Shown: positions 1 to 9,286 of the stretch, piece after piece
How the letters are laid out: each line of letters starts with the position of its first letter
How positions within the stretch are numbered: the stretch's first letter is position 1
NCBI RefSeq assembly: GCF_023716925.1
Contig: NZ_JAMQQG010000005.1
Location: 1 to 60,940 of the forward strand
Direction of reading: 5' to 3'
From: Frankia sp. R82
GTDB taxonomy: Bacteria > Actinomycetota > Actinomycetes > Frankiales > Frankiaceae
Length of the DNA: 60,940 bases
Program-made: the position numbers and the translations under genes
The notes under the pieces: generated by a model
What the model was told of the DNA's origin: nothing
Database searches by the model: none
The model's input: the letters and a program-made list of their open reading frames with translations, nothing else

Positions 1-2311
1 CGCCGCCGGCACCGTCACCGGCACCGTCGCGGGCAACGCCGTCCCGACCGGCGGCATCGCGGCTGCCACCGCGCCGTCCGCCACCGCCACCGCCAGCGGC
101 ACCGGGCTCGTCGTCCAGGCGCAGGGTCAGCGAGATGCGCTTGCGGGGAATGTCGACGTCCAGGACCTTCACCGTGACGATGTCGCCGGACTTGACGACC
201 TCCCGCGGATCGCTGACGAAGTTCTTCGACATCGCCGAGACGTGCACCAGGCCGTCCTGGTGGACGCCGATGTCCACGAACGCGCCGAACGCGGCCACGT
301 TCGTCACCGAACCCTCGAGGGTCATCCCGGGGGTGAGGTCGGCCAGGGTCTCGACGCCCTCGGAGAACGCGGCCGTCCGGAAGGCGGGTCGCGGGTCGCG
401 GCCGGGCTTGTCCAGCTCGGCCAGGATGTCGGTCACGGTGGGCAGCCCGACGGTGTCGTCGACGAAGTCGGTCGGCTTCAGCGACCGCAGCACTTTCCCG
501 TTGCCGATCAGCGAGGTGAGCTCCTGACCGGTGGTCGCGAGGATGCGCCGGACCACCGGGTAGGACTCGGGGTGCACGCTGGAGCCGTCCAGCGGATCGT
601 CGCCACCGTGGATGCGCAGGAAGCCGGCGCACTGCTCGAACGCCTTCGGCCCGAGGCGGGGGACCGCCCGCAGCGCCTCCCGGGTGCGGAACGGGCCGTT
701 CTCGTCGCGGTGGCGCACCAGGTTCTCGGCGAGCCCGGCACCGATCCCCGAGACGCGGGTGAGCAGCGGCGCGGAGGCGGTGTTGACATCCACGCCGACG
801 GCGTTCACACAGTCCTCGACGACGGCGTCCAGCGACGTCGCCAGCCGCGTCTCGGACAGGTCGTGCTGGTACTGGCCGACCCCGATCGAGCGTGGCTCGA
901 TCTTGACCAGCTCGGCCAGCGGATCCTGCAGCCGGCGCGCGATCGACACCGCACCGCGCAGCGACACGTCGAGCCCGGGCAGCTCACCGGCGGCATAGGC
1001 CGACGCCGAGTACACCGACGCCCCGGCCTCCGACACGGTGACCCGGGTCAGCGACAGTTCCGGATGCCGGCGGATCAGGTCCTCGGCGAGCTTGTCGGTC
1101 TCCCGCGACGCCGTCCCGTTACCGATCGAGACGAGGTCGACGGAGTGCGCGGCGGCCAGCCGGGCCAGGGTGGCGATCGACTCGTCCCACCGCCGCGCCG
1201 GGACGTGCGGGTAGATGGTGTCGGTGGCGACCACCTTGCCGGTCGGGTCGACGACGGCGACCTTCACCCCGGTGCGGTAGCCCGGGTCCAGGCCCATCGT
1301 CGCCCGGCTGCCGGCGGGGGCGGCGAGCAGCAGGTCGCGCAGGTTGTCGGCGAACACCTTGACCGCCGTCTCCTCGGCCGCCGTCCACAGCCGCATCCGC
1401 AGGTCCACCCCGAGGTGCACGAGGATGCGGGTGCGCCACGCCCAGCGGACGGTGTCGGCGAGCCAGCGGTCGGCGGGGCGGCCGGCGTCGGTGATGCCGA
1501 ACGCGTCGGCGATGCGCCGCTCGTAGTCGCTGGGCCCGGGGACCGGCGGGGCGTCCGGTGCGGGCGGCTCGGCCGGCTCGAGGGTGAGGTCGAGAACCTC
1601 TTCCTTCTCACCGCGGAACACCGCGAGGATGCGGTGCGAGGGCAGCGAGGTGAACGGCTCGGCGAAGTCGAAGTAGTCGGCGAACTTCGCGCCGGCCTCC
1701 TGTTTGCCCTCGCGTACCTTCGACACCAGCGTGCCGCGCGACCACATCTGCTCGCGCAGCGCGCCGATCAGGTCGGCGTTCTCGGCGAAGCGCTCCACCA
1801 GGATCGCCCGGGCGCCCTCCAGCGCCGCGCCCGCGTCGGCCACGCCCCTGTCGGCGTCGACGTAGCCGCCGGCGGTGCCGTGCGGGTCCAGCGACGGGTC
1901 GCCGAACAGCGCGTCGGCGAGCGGCTCGAGCCCGGCCTCCCGGGCGATCTGCGCCTTCGTCCGCCGCTTGGGCTTGTAGGGCAGGTAGATGTCCTCCAGC
2001 CGGGCCTTCGAGTCGGCGGCGAGGATCTGCGCCTCGAGAGCGTCGTCGAGCTTGCCCTGGGAGCGGATGGACTCGAGCACGGCCGCGCGCCGGTCCTCCA
2101 GCTCCCGCAGGTAGCGCAGCCGCTCCTCCAGGGTGCGCAGCTGGGTGTCGTCGAGGGTGCCCGTCACCTCCTTGCGGTAGCGGGCGATGAAGGGCACGGT
2201 GGCGCCCCCGTCGAGCAGGTCGACCGCCGCCGCCACCTGCCCCTGGCGCACGCCGAGTTCCTCGGCGATCCGTTGATGGATGGACTGCTGGGGGACAGCT
2301 GTCGTCGTCAC
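1..2311 (-). CDS. tex: Tex-family RNA-binding transcription accessory protein (3' end beyond window)
   Basis: Read from a GTG at 2311 the protein begins [20 protein letters not shown] and continues with the typical Tex N-terminus ([17 protein letters not shown], then [14 protein letters not shown]). The frame stays open for 770 codons to the left edge. Near the visible C-terminus (about positions 120-310) is an S1 RNA-binding domain ([21 protein letters not shown] and [14 protein letters not shown]), followed by a Gly/Arg/Asp-rich low-complexity tail. Tex proteins combine a helical N-terminal module, a YqgF-like nuclease fold, helix-hairpin-helix elements and S1. They bind nucleic acid and act on transcription in the cytoplasm. 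The stop lies outside the window. Family assignment is firm; only the end is missing. Confidence 0.93.
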   Translation of the reverse strand, partial: MTTTAVPQQSIHQRIAEELGVRQGQVAAAVDLLDGGATVPFIARYRKEVTGTLDDTQLRTLEERLRYLRELEDRRAAVLESIRSQGKLDDALEAQILAADSKARLEDIYLPYKPKRRTKAQIAREAGLEPLADALFGDPSLDPHGTAGGYVDADRGVADAGAALEGARAILVERFAENADLIGALREQMWSRGTLVSKVREGKQEAGAKFADYFDFAEPFTSLPSHRILAVFRGEKEEVLDLTLEPAEPPAPDAPPVPGPSDYERRIADAFGITDAGRPADRWLADTVRWAWRTRILVHLGVDLRMRLWTAAEETAVKVFADNLRDLLLAAPAGSRATMGLDPGYRTGVKVAVVDPTGKVVATDTIYPHVPARRWDESIATLARLAAAHSVDLVSIGNGTASRETDKLAEDLIRRHPELSLTRVTVSEAGASVYSASAYAAGELPGLDVSLRGAVSIARRLQDPLAELVKIEPRSIGVGQYQHDLSETRLATSLDAVVEDCVNAVGVDVNTASAPLLTRVSGIGAGLAENLVRHRDENGPFRTREALRAVPRLGPKAFEQCAGFLRIHGGDDPLDGSSVHPESYPVVRRILATTGQELTSLIGNGKVLRSLKPTDFVDDTVGLPTVTDILAELDKPGRDPRPAFRTAAFSEGVETLADLTPGMTLEGSVTNVAAFGAFVDIGVHQDGLVHVSAMSKNFVSDPREVVKSGDIVTVKVLDVDIPRKRISLTLRLDDEPGAAGGGGGGRRGGSRDAAGRDGVARDGAGDGAGG

Positions 2312-2320
2312 AAGCTCTGA

Positions 2321-2710
2321 TCCACCTTCTCGTCGGAGTCGATGTCGGTGTCGCGTTCGGACCGCGCCGTCTGCGAGACTACGGGTGATCACCGTCGGTG
2401 GGCCGGCCGGGCGGCCCCGCGTGGCGGTGACACCCCCGACGCGTCACGCGGTCGTCCGCCGCGCCACGCGCTGTGCCACTGGGTGTCGGCAATGATCGTT
2501 CGGTGTGATCCGGTGTGATCCGTACCGTTCGATTGCGTTACTGGGCATATCCCATTGGTGCGACATGACCTATGATGTGCTCGTGTACACGGGGGGCGAG
2601 GCCACGAGGGCGGTACGGCCTTGTTCCTTCTATTCTGCCGGGGGCCTGGCCGGGCACGGTCGGTTCGCGCCGGTCCCGCACGGGTCGTGTTTGCGGCCCC
2701 GGGCGGCCCG
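2321..2710. other. Intergenic region upstream of the MEDS regulator
   Basis: This is about 390 bases between the divergent tex and MEDS genes. It includes an exact tandem duplication of the 10-mer CGGTGTGATC at 2501-2520 and a stretch that is less GC-rich than its surroundings at 2525-2580, including TATGAT at 2571-2576. No convincing -35 partner was found. Upstream in-frame starts for the MEDS gene (TTG 2621, GTG 2687) fall in this stretch, so part of it may be coding. Confidence 0.4.
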
Positions 2711-3685
2711 GTGAAGCCGGGGGGCGCGTTCGGCCCCGCCCTCGCCACCGGGGGAGTCGAAACCGGCGCGGGCGCCGGGGGTATCCGGCACGAGGCTTTT
2801 CTCTATCTTGGTGATGTTGGTTTTCTCGGTGCTACCAAAGATTTCGTCCTGGCCGGTCTGGCCGCCGACGAGGATGTGCTGGTCATTCTGGGCGAGCCGC
2901 GGCTGACATTGCTGCGCGACGCCCTCGGGCGGGCCGGAAAACGCGTCGAATTCGTTGACCTGGCCGATCTCGGCCGCAATCCCGCCCGTCTCATCCCGAC
3001 CTGGCAGGAGCATCTCGAGCAGGGCGCCGAGCGCGGCCGAACCGTGCGGGGCATCGGCGAGCCGGTCCAGCCGGGCTGCTCGGGTCCCGAACTTGCCGAG
3101 TGCATGCTGCATGAGGCGCTGATCAACGAGGCTTACCCCGGGCCGGCGAGCTGGCGGCTGCGCTGCCTCTACGAGGCGGTCGCGCTCGAGCCGGCGACGA
3201 CCGACCTGGTGTGGCAGACCCATCCCCTGGTGGTCAAGGGCGGTCTCACGCGGCCCAGCACCCGGTTCGGGCCCGGCGCCGACCTGTTCGCCGAGCGGCT
3301 GCCGGATCTCGGGCCGCCCTGGTCCGAGCTCTCCTTCGGTCCGGCGGATCTCGGTCTCGTGCGGGCCGCCTCCGCCGCCGCCGCCCGGGCCGTCCGGCTC
3401 GGCAGCGATCGGGTGGATGACCTGGAGCTCGCCGTCCACGAGGTGGCCACCAACAGTGTGCGCCACGGTGGCGGGCGCGGCACGGTGCGGTTCTGGCCCG
3501 GCCAGGGCGGCCTGATCTGCGAGGTGAGCGACGCGGGTCAGGTGGCCGATCGGCTCGTCGGGCGGCGCCGTCCCGCGCTCGACCTCGGCAGCGGTCGCGG
3601 GCTGTGGCTGGTCAACCAGTTGTGTGACCTCGTCCAACTCCGCTCGGGCGCCTCCGGTACCACCGTTCGCATGCACCTGCACTGA
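2711..3685 (+). CDS. MEDS-domain sensor with anti-sigma-type HATPase domain
   Basis: The N-terminal half (HEAFLYLGDVGFLGATKDFV, then AADEDVLVILGEP and FVDLADLGRNPARLIPTWQ) matches the MEDS sensory domain that precedes RsbA-like anti-sigma regulators in actinobacteria. The C-terminal third is a HATPase_c_2 kinase fold with an N-box (ELAVHEVATNSVRHGG) and G-box (VSDAGQ, then LDLGSGRGLWLVNQLCD). Such proteins act in the cytoplasm as serine kinases or anti-sigma switches in the general stress response; the partner sigma factor is not in the window. The start is uncertain. GTG 2711 gives the shortest plausible N-terminus, while GTG 2687 and TTG 2621 (GAGGG upstream) are in-frame alternatives. The preceding 30 residues are Gly/Ala-rich and not conserved-looking. 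Confidence 0.8.
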   Translation: MKPGGAFGPALATGGVETGAGAGGIRHEAFLYLGDVGFLGATKDFVLAGLAADEDVLVILGEPRLTLLRDALGRAGKRVEFVDLADLGRNPARLIPTWQEHLEQGAERGRTVRGIGEPVQPGCSGPELAECMLHEALINEAYPGPASWRLRCLYEAVALEPATTDLVWQTHPLVVKGGLTRPSTRFGPGADLFAERLPDLGPPWSELSFGPADLGLVRAASAAAARAVRLGSDRVDDLELAVHEVATNSVRHGGGRGTVRFWPGQGGLICEVSDAGQVADRLVGRRRPALDLGSGRGLWLVNQLCDLVQLRSGASGTTVRMHLH

Positions 3686-3766
3686 CCGGCCCGTAGCGTA
3701 CCGACCCGCCTGCCCGGTACCGATCTTTCTGTCCTGCACTGCTGTCTGCACGGAACGGGGGATGCG

Positions 3767-4558
3767 ATGACCTCGACGGAACGCACCCGGGTCGGGCGTG
3801 GGTCGTGGCCCGCGGACGGCCGGGGCGGCACGGTGGCGCCGGCCGCGAGCGGGACGGGCTCGGCCGGGCCGGGCCGGTGCTACGGCATCGGCGCCGGGCT
3901 GACCCCGCCGCCGGGTAGTACCGACGGCGACATCCTCGCCGTGCGCTCGGCCGTCGTCGCGATCAGCCGCGCCCTGAACTGGCACGCCGGTCCCGGCACC
4001 CCCGTCCCCACGGACGGTCGTTTCACCGCCGCCACCGCGACCGCCGTCGCCGCATTTCAGGAGAAACTCCAGCCGACCATCAACCGGGACATGTACCTGC
4101 CGGCCATCGAACACAATCCGGCCGGATTCATCGGCAAGGAGACGTCCTATGCGCTGTTCATGCCGATTGCTGACAGATATGCACTGAAGTACACGGTGCC
4201 ACGCGGCCTGGTGCGCGGTATCACCACCATCGAAAGCAACTGGGATCCCGGCGCCGTCGGTTACTGGACGAACTCCGATTTCGGGCTCTGCCAGTGGAAC
4301 ACGACACTTCCCGAGGTGACCACCGCCCGTGCCCTCGACCCGTTCTGGGCGCTCGACTCGACCGCCCGGATGATGCGTGAGCGGTACGACTCCGATCGGT
4401 GGGGACACAACTGGCTCTACGTCATTGCCGCCCACAACGTCCCGACCTGGGCCGCGCAGTGGGCGCAGGGCCAACTGTCGGCGGCAAAGCCCGAGGACGT
4501 CCCCAAACTGGACCGGATGAACGGTTACGTCAGCAACGTCCTGGCCCGCGTCTGGTGA
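3767..4558 (+). CDS. Peptidoglycan-binding, lytic-transglycosylase-like protein
   Basis: The product is 263 residues starting at an ATG with GGGGG upstream. After a Gly/Ala-rich N-terminus with no clear signal peptide, residues about 52-130 resemble a peptidoglycan-binding domain (LAVRSAVVAISRALNW, then VPTDGRFTAATATAVAAFQ). The C-terminal half resembles an SLT/lysozyme fold: Glu156 in GITTIESNWDPGAVGYW is the probable catalytic acid, followed by DFGLCQWN and the tail helix LYVIAAHNVPTWAAQWAQG. It would cleave or bind cell-wall glycan. The lack of an obvious secretion signal is odd; the N-terminal 40 residues could be an unrecognised export region, or export may be indirect. The domain roles are inferred from motif order only. 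Confidence 0.68.
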   Translation: MTSTERTRVGRGSWPADGRGGTVAPAASGTGSAGPGRCYGIGAGLTPPPGSTDGDILAVRSAVVAISRALNWHAGPGTPVPTDGRFTAATATAVAAFQEKLQPTINRDMYLPAIEHNPAGFIGKETSYALFMPIADRYALKYTVPRGLVRGITTIESNWDPGAVGYWTNSDFGLCQWNTTLPEVTTARALDPFWALDSTARMMRERYDSDRWGHNWLYVIAAHNVPTWAAQWAQGQLSAAKPEDVPKLDRMNGYVSNVLARVW

Positions 4559-4567
4559 CCGGCCCGG

Positions 4568-5020
4568 TCAGGAGGCCGGCGCGGTGATCCGCTCGAGTAC
4601 GGCGGTGTGCAGCCGGCGGATACCGATCGGCGCGAAGGTGCGTTCGAAGAAGCCACCGACACCCCCGGCGCCGTCCCAGGTGGTGGTCGCCGTCACCGTG
4701 CTGCCCCCGCCGCCCGTGCCGCCGGCTGCGGGCGTGACCTGGTAGCTCGTCCGCAGCGACGAGTTCTGGTCGGCTTCCAGCAGGGTGTTCGGCTCCGGCG
4801 CGGAGACGATCGCGTCGACGTCGCGGGCGCGCTTGCGGGTGGCCTGCAGCCGGTAGGCGATCCGGCTGCCCGCCCCGGTGCCCCCGGCGAGCACCCGATA
4901 GCCGTGGATGTTGTCCGGCCAGGATCGGGCCCGTACCCCCTGGTAGTCGCCGAGCGCCGCGAGGACCTGTTCCGGCGCGGCGGCAACCTCTCGACGCACC
5001 TCCACCCGGATCTGTGCCAT
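4568..5020 (-). CDS. SRPBCC (START-like) family protein
   Basis: The product is a 150-residue protein (MAQIRVEVRREVAAAPEQVL) with the SRPBCC polyketide-cyclase/START-like pattern. It opens with a beta strand then a helix with the A-A-P-E-Q-V-L signature, has alternating strands through TTTWDGAGGVGGFFERTF, and closes with a long C-terminal helix (IGIRRLHTAVLERIT). The ATG at 5020 is chosen because GGGAGAGGG lies just upstream; an earlier in-frame codon at 5059 lacks this. The family binds hydrophobic ligands in a deep cavity. No substrate can be read from the sequence. It is convergent with the peptidoglycan-binding gene, whose stop is nine bases away. Confidence 0.75.
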   Translation of the reverse strand: MAQIRVEVRREVAAAPEQVLAALGDYQGVRARSWPDNIHGYRVLAGGTGAGSRIAYRLQATRKRARDVDAIVSAPEPNTLLEADQNSSLRTSYQVTPAAGGTGGGGSTVTATTTWDGAGGVGGFFERTFAPIGIRRLHTAVLERITAPAS

Positions 5021-5054
5021 ATGCACCCTCTCCCACCTCGATGGTCCAACCCTG

Positions 5055-5086
5055 CTCACTGAGGGGTCAGCTCACTGAGGGGTCAG
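5055..5086. repeat. Exact 16-bp tandem duplication over the DUF4407 leader
   Basis: CTCACTGAGGGGTCAG occurs twice back to back (5055-5070 and 5071-5086), six bases before the DUF4407 ATG. Each copy carries GAGGGG, so the likely Shine-Dalgarno sequence is duplicated. Confidence 0.9.
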
Positions 5087-5092
5087 GCTCGC

Positions 5093-6505
5093 ATGCCGGC
5101 GCCAGGTCCTGCACCCGGCCCGGTGGGGATGCGCAATGTGATTACCTCGCGTTACTTTCCTGGGGCGCTCGACGGGGCGTCCCGCGGACTGGCGCGGGCC
5201 ATCGGGCGGATCGGGGGTAGGCCCATTTCTCGCGCTCGATCTGTGGGTTCGCGATCCATCGGCGATCTGCTCATCATCTGCACCGGAGCTCGTCCGGAAT
5301 GGGTCGGGCCGTCCGACCGGCCACGTTTCGTCACAGCCGGTGCGCTGATGCTGCTGACGGCCGGGCTCGCCACCTATGCCGGTGCGACCGTCGCCGCCAT
5401 GGGTCTGCACCGCTCGGCCTGGCACACCGTGGCGTTCGGCCTGTTCTACGCGGCCGTCATCTTTTTCCTGGACCGGTCGGTGTTGCTGTCCCCACGCCCG
5501 TACCGGTGGGGACGCGACGCCACCGTACGTATCGGTGGGGCCGGCGCCGCCACCGTCATCCGGGTGTTCGTCGCGGTCTGCGCGGCGCTGCTGGTCGGTG
5601 AGGCACTGTTGCTGACGGTGTTCGCCTCGTCGATCGCGCCGCGGGTCGCCGAGATCCGGCAGGAGGAGATCGGTCGGGCCCTGCGCAGCTTCGACACCAA
5701 CCAGGACGGCGAGCAGCAGGCTCTCGCTGCCGGCCTCACCGTCCGCCAGCAGGCCCTCGACGACGCCCACCGCCGCGTCGCCGCCACCACCACCGCGGCG
5801 AACTGCCAGCTCACCGGTGCCGCCGGCTGCCTGGCCGGGGCCGGCCCGATCTACCGGATCACCCTGGCCGATCTCGGCGCCGCGGCCCGCGCCGTTCGGA
5901 CGGCCACCGGAGAGCGGGACGCGGCCCAGGGCCGACTGGCGGCCTTCGACCGGGACCGGGACACCCGCCGGGCCCGTTTTCTGGTCGCCCAGACGGCCAC
6001 CGCCAACGCCGCTGACGACCTGCTGACCAGGGAAAAGGCGTTCTGGCGGCTGACGACGTCCGACCCGTCGGTGCTGCTGTGGCGGATCGTGCTGACCCTG
6101 CTGTTGCTCGGTGTCGACCTCGGCCCGCTCACCTTCGCACGGACGCTCGAACAGACCGGGCCCCGTCGCCGTGAGCGGCTCGAACAGTGGCGCGAGTCCA
6201 CCGCGCAGGAACTCGAGGCCCAGCAGATCGGCTCCACCATCCGACACCGGGCCCGGCTCGCCCGGGACCTTGCCGATGCCGGCACCGACCGCTATGGCCA
6301 GCACGTCCGCCGCCGGGACGAGATCGAGGCCTCGGTACGCCTGGCCGGCGATCTTGCTGCGGCGGAGGTCGCCCGCGCCGAGATCCGCGCCGATCGGGAC
6401 AGCCGGATCCGCGAGCTGCGGGCCCGCCATCGGGTGCCGGGCCCGACCCCGTCCGTGGACCCAGCCCCGGCTTTCGAACCTCGGACACCCGGGCCCCGAA
6501 CATGA
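5093..6505 (+). CDS. DUF4407 domain-containing membrane protein
   Basis: The product is a 470-residue protein with about four hydrophobic segments. Two lie near residues 80-130 (RFVTAGALMLLTAGLATYAG; TVAFGLFYAAVIFFLDRSVL), a third near 160-185 (VIRVFVAVCAALLVGEALLL), and the last near 330-345 (LWRIVLTLLLLGVDLGPL). The LDR motif after the second segment and the placement of the last segment match the DUF4407 family. A long coiled coil (about residues 190-320) lies between the third and fourth segments, and a second charged helical tail follows. The biochemical role of the family is unknown. The ATG at 5093 is used; a later methionine (MRNVITS) is an alternative. Confidence 0.85.
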   Translation: MPAPGPAPGPVGMRNVITSRYFPGALDGASRGLARAIGRIGGRPISRARSVGSRSIGDLLIICTGARPEWVGPSDRPRFVTAGALMLLTAGLATYAGATVAAMGLHRSAWHTVAFGLFYAAVIFFLDRSVLLSPRPYRWGRDATVRIGGAGAATVIRVFVAVCAALLVGEALLLTVFASSIAPRVAEIRQEEIGRALRSFDTNQDGEQQALAAGLTVRQQALDDAHRRVAATTTAANCQLTGAAGCLAGAGPIYRITLADLGAAARAVRTATGERDAAQGRLAAFDRDRDTRRARFLVAQTATANAADDLLTREKAFWRLTTSDPSVLLWRIVLTLLLLGVDLGPLTFARTLEQTGPRRRERLEQWRESTAQELEAQQIGSTIRHRARLARDLADAGTDRYGQHVRRRDEIEASVRLAGDLAAAEVARAEIRADRDSRIRELRARHRVPGPTPSVDPAPAFEPRTPGPRT

Positions 6506-6508
6506 CGC

Positions 6509-6548
6509 CGCCCGGACGCGCGGGGTCAGTCCCACGTGCGTCCGGGCG
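6509..6548. terminator. GC-rich inverted repeat between convergent genes
   Basis: The arms CGCCCGGACGC (6509-6519) and GCGTCCGGGCG (6538-6548) pair over 11 bp with an 18-base loop. It sits just after the DUF4407 stop and before the end of the oppositely oriented DUF3618 gene. There is no U-tract, as is common for actinobacterial bidirectional terminators. Confidence 0.6.
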
Positions 6549-6588
6549 TTGTGAGGTCAGCTGGTTCCGGCCCGCACACCTGCCGGGG

Positions 6589-7170
6589 TCAGCTGGCGTT
6601 CGCGGTGAACGCCGTCCTGCGTCCACGCCGCCGCCGACGCAGCGTCGCGAACAGCAGGGTGGCCGCCGCCGCCCCGGCCGCGGCCAGTCCGGTGGCCTTC
6701 GGGTTCTCGGCGGCCTTGCGCCGACCGGTCCCCACCGCGCCACCGGCGGTGTCCCGGGCCTGAGAGACCTTCGCCGCGACCTGTGGGTGCGCGTCGAGCT
6801 GACGCTGCACGGTCTGGGTCGCCGTGCCGGCGGCGCTGCCCGCGGTGCTCACGGCCCGCTGGGCGGAGGCGGCGACCTGCGGGTGGGCGTCGAGCTGACG
6901 GCGCACCGTGGCCTTCGCCTGGTCCGCCGTGTGCCGGGCCTTCTCGGCCGCGGTGTCGGTGGTCGCCGCGACCTTCGGCCGTACGGCGTTCGTCGCCGAG
7001 CTGACCCGCTCCCGCAGGTCATGAGCGGTCCGACCGGCCACCTGACCGGGGCTCACCCGGGCCGACAGCTCATCGAGGTCGTCGCCGAGGCGGGCCCGGG
7101 TCGCCTCGATGTCGGACCGGATCTCGTCCGGGCTTGCGCTGGTCGTACCAGTCTCACTGGTGCTGGTCAC
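6589..7170 (-). CDS. DUF3618 domain-containing protein
   Basis: The product is a 193-residue protein starting at GTG 7170. The N-terminus (SPDEIRSDIEATRARLGDDL, then DELSARVSP) is the DUF3618 signature. The middle is an amphipathic Ala/Thr/Gln-rich helical region with two near-identical blocks (RRQLDAHPQVAA and QRQLDAHPQVAA), and the C-terminus has one membrane segment (TGLAAAGAAAATLLFATL) ending in an Arg-rich cytoplasmic tail. It is the last gene of a YihY - holin-X - DUF3618 set on the minus strand, a grouping common in actinobacteria. The function is unknown; membrane association is inferred. Confidence 0.88.
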   Translation of the reverse strand: MTSTSETGTTSASPDEIRSDIEATRARLGDDLDELSARVSPGQVAGRTAHDLRERVSSATNAVRPKVAATTDTAAEKARHTADQAKATVRRQLDAHPQVAASAQRAVSTAGSAAGTATQTVQRQLDAHPQVAAKVSQARDTAGGAVGTGRRKAAENPKATGLAAAGAAAATLLFATLRRRRRGRRTAFTANAS

Positions 7171-7242
7171 TGCCTACCTGACCTTTCATCTATGCGGGTG
7201 GGGCGGCGGGGATGGACGGATGACCGGGGATGGACGGATGAC

Positions 7243-7800
7243 TCAGTGGCGGCGGCTCTGCGCCCACTGGACGTCCTCACGCAGCGTCTCCACGGTCTGC
7301 GTCGGCGCCGGGTGGACAGTGCGCACGGTGGAACGTCCCTTCAGCGCCAGGACGGCGCCGACCGCACCAAGGACGGCGGCGACGATGAGGGCCGCCCAAC
7401 CGAGCGCCATCACCTCGCCCAGGCCGAACATGACCGCGAGCAGGGCGAACAACAGCGCGTACAGACCGGCCCCGCCGGCACCCGCGAACATGCCGGCGCC
7501 CTTGCCGGCCTTCTTCGCCTCCTCGCGGACCTCCGCCTTGGCGAGGGCCACCTCCTGGCGGAACAGCGTGGAGATGTCGGTGACGACGTCCGAGACCAGG
7601 TGCCCGGTCGAGGCCCGCCGCCCGTCCGGCGCCGCAGTGCCACCGGGCGCAGCGGTGCCGGTGCCGGTGCCATAGGACGACACCTGGGCGTCGTCCGGGT
7701 ACGGCTCGGCGGCGGAGGCGACGGGCGCGGGGCCGGCGGTCGTCGCCGGGGTCGGAAGGCCGCCCGGGTGGGGGGCCTGCTGATGGGTCGTGGTCGTCAT
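7243..7800 (-). CDS. Phage holin family / actinobacterial holin-X membrane protein
   Basis: The start ATG 7800 is set by GAGGAGA five bases upstream, which excludes a longer N-terminal reading. A Pro/Thr/Gly-rich N-terminal 70 residues precede the conserved amphipathic block (LVSDVVTDISTLFRQEVALA, then KAEVREEAKKAGKGAG). Two membrane hairpin segments follow (GLYALLFALLAVMFGLGEVM; WAALIVAAVLGAVGAVLAL), and the protein ends in a short charged tail. This matches the DUF1469/holin-X family (also called phage holin family superfamily III). Despite the name there is no phage context; it is an integral membrane protein of unknown role between YihY and DUF3618. Confidence 0.88.
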   Translation of the reverse strand: MTTTTHQQAPHPGGLPTPATTAGPAPVASAAEPYPDDAQVSSYGTGTGTAAPGGTAAPDGRRASTGHLVSDVVTDISTLFRQEVALAKAEVREEAKKAGKGAGMFAGAGGAGLYALLFALLAVMFGLGEVMALGWAALIVAAVLGAVGAVLALKGRSTVRTVHPAPTQTVETLREDVQWAQSRRH

Positions 7801-7929
7801 CGGGTCTCCTCGCGGCTTGTCCGATGGGGCGGCTCCGCTCGGGAAGCGAACCGTCCCGCCTGGGTGAGCTCCGCGTGGCGGCACCAGCGGAACAGCGTGT
7901 GATCTGCGAAATTCCCAGCATTCGGCGGC

Positions 7930-9159
7930 TTAATCACGACCGTCGGGTCGCCGGTGTCGCAATGTTGGGCGAGCGGACGACGCAGGCGCTCCGCGATCGG
8001 CCGGAGTGATGTGGGTCAGGTTCTGATCGGCGGCTGCCGGAGAGTCCGTGGCTGCTGGAGAGTCCGTGGCTGCCGGGGAGCTCTCGGGGCGCGTCTGGTC
8101 GTGTGCGGCGTGCTGACGACCGATCTCGGCGTTGACCAGCGCACCGACGAGGATGACCGTCACCGCGTAGTACAGCCAGAGCATCAGGATGACCACGCCA
8201 CCGAGGGCGCCGTAGGTCTTGTTGTACTGACCGAAAGCCCGAACGTAGATCGAGAACGCCACCGAGGCCACGATGAGCGCGACGGTCGCGCCGACCGCGC
8301 CGACGGATGCCCAGCGCCAACCCCGCGGCGGCCTGGCCGGGCCGAGCCGGTAGAGCGCGGCGATCGCCCCCAGCAGCACCAGCGCCAGCAGCAGCCACTG
8401 CACGATGGTGAGCACGGCCCGCACGCCGCCGTTGGACACATGGTGTGACAACAGCGACCCGCTGGCGGTGATCCCGCCGATGACCAGCACCGCCACGACC
8501 ACCGCACCCAGGCTCATCCCCACCGCGAGCAGCCGCAGCTGGACCGGGCCGCGGGTCTCCTCCTGCTCGAAGGCGACGGAGATCGCCTTGATCAGGTTCT
8601 GGGTCCCGGTCGACACCGCCCACAGCAGACCGACGAGGCTCAGCAACAGACCGATGCCAAGCCCGGAATGGTCCGTGGTCGTGATGCCGGTCAGCCAGTC
8701 CCGCAGTACCGTGCTGGTCGCCGGCGAGAGCGTGCCGGACAGGTGGGCGATCTCGTCCCGGACCGTTTGTGGGCTCGCCACCAGGCCGTACACGGTGATG
8801 ACGGCGATGACCGCAGGGAAGATCGACAGGATCGCCCAGAACGCCACCCCGCTGGCGAGCAGCGGGATCGACAGGTCGGCAAGCTGGGACTTCACCCGCT
8901 TGCCGACCGTCAGCCAGGTGCGCTTGGTCGCCGGTTCCGACCGCGATGCCCGTTCCTGCAACGTCGGCCGGCCCGATCCCGCGGATGCGCGGATCACACT
9001 GATGCCCTCCCGGCCGGTGCTGCCGGTGCTGCTCGGGCCAGCGGTGGCCTGGCCGGTCGTGCCGTCCGTGGCGATGGTGGCGTCCTGATCGACGGGGGGC
9101 CGGCGGGCGGTGCGCTGGCCGGCGCCGTGGCGGCGTCCGATGAGAGCGGACGTGTTCAT
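7930..9159 (-). CDS. YihY/virulence factor BrkB family membrane protein
   Basis: The product is a 409-residue protein starting at an ATG with AGGAGA upstream. A basic, low-complexity N-terminus of about 90 residues precedes a six-segment membrane domain typical of YihY/BrkB: LLASGVAFWAILSIFPAVIA; LGIGLLLSLVGLLWAVSTGT; then the helices around GMSLGAVVVAVLVIGGITAS and VGATVALIVASVAFSIYVRA, and GGVVILMLWLYYAVTVILVG. The conserved A-x-N-A-E-I stretch follows as ALVNAEIGRQ. The C-terminal 50 residues contain duplicated Ala/Thr/Asp repeats (SPAATDSPAATDSPAAAD) that look like recent slippage. It probably leads the three-gene minus-strand membrane operon. Confidence 0.9.
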   Translation of the reverse strand: MNTSALIGRRHGAGQRTARRPPVDQDATIATDGTTGQATAGPSSTGSTGREGISVIRASAGSGRPTLQERASRSEPATKRTWLTVGKRVKSQLADLSIPLLASGVAFWAILSIFPAVIAVITVYGLVASPQTVRDEIAHLSGTLSPATSTVLRDWLTGITTTDHSGLGIGLLLSLVGLLWAVSTGTQNLIKAISVAFEQEETRGPVQLRLLAVGMSLGAVVVAVLVIGGITASGSLLSHHVSNGGVRAVLTIVQWLLLALVLLGAIAALYRLGPARPPRGWRWASVGAVGATVALIVASVAFSIYVRAFGQYNKTYGALGGVVILMLWLYYAVTVILVGALVNAEIGRQHAAHDQTRPESSPAATDSPAATDSPAAADQNLTHITPADRGAPASSARPTLRHRRPDGRD

Positions 9160-9286
9160 GGCGATCTCTCCTGCCGTTGGGACATGGCGGCAGGTGTACC
9201 CGTCCGGACCTGGTCAACCCCTCGATCCGGGTCCGCTGATCGGGCGGGTGGCCCCGTGGCCCGGCATGCCCGGTGGCCCCGCGGGC

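Noticed and set aside
242-2320. Long + strand frame of 692 codons opposite tex
   Set aside because: It is Gly/Arg/Gln/Val-rich without motifs and is the complement of the Tex gene, whose minus-strand reading is clearly homologous to Tex.
2630-4474. Minus-strand frame of 614 codons opposite the MEDS and peptidoglycan-binding genes
   Set aside because: The translation is low-complexity without domains, while both + strand genes carry recognisable motifs and ribosome binding sites.
7243-7800. Prophage remnant, because of the holin-like name
   Set aside because: The family is a chromosomal membrane protein group and no other phage gene is present.
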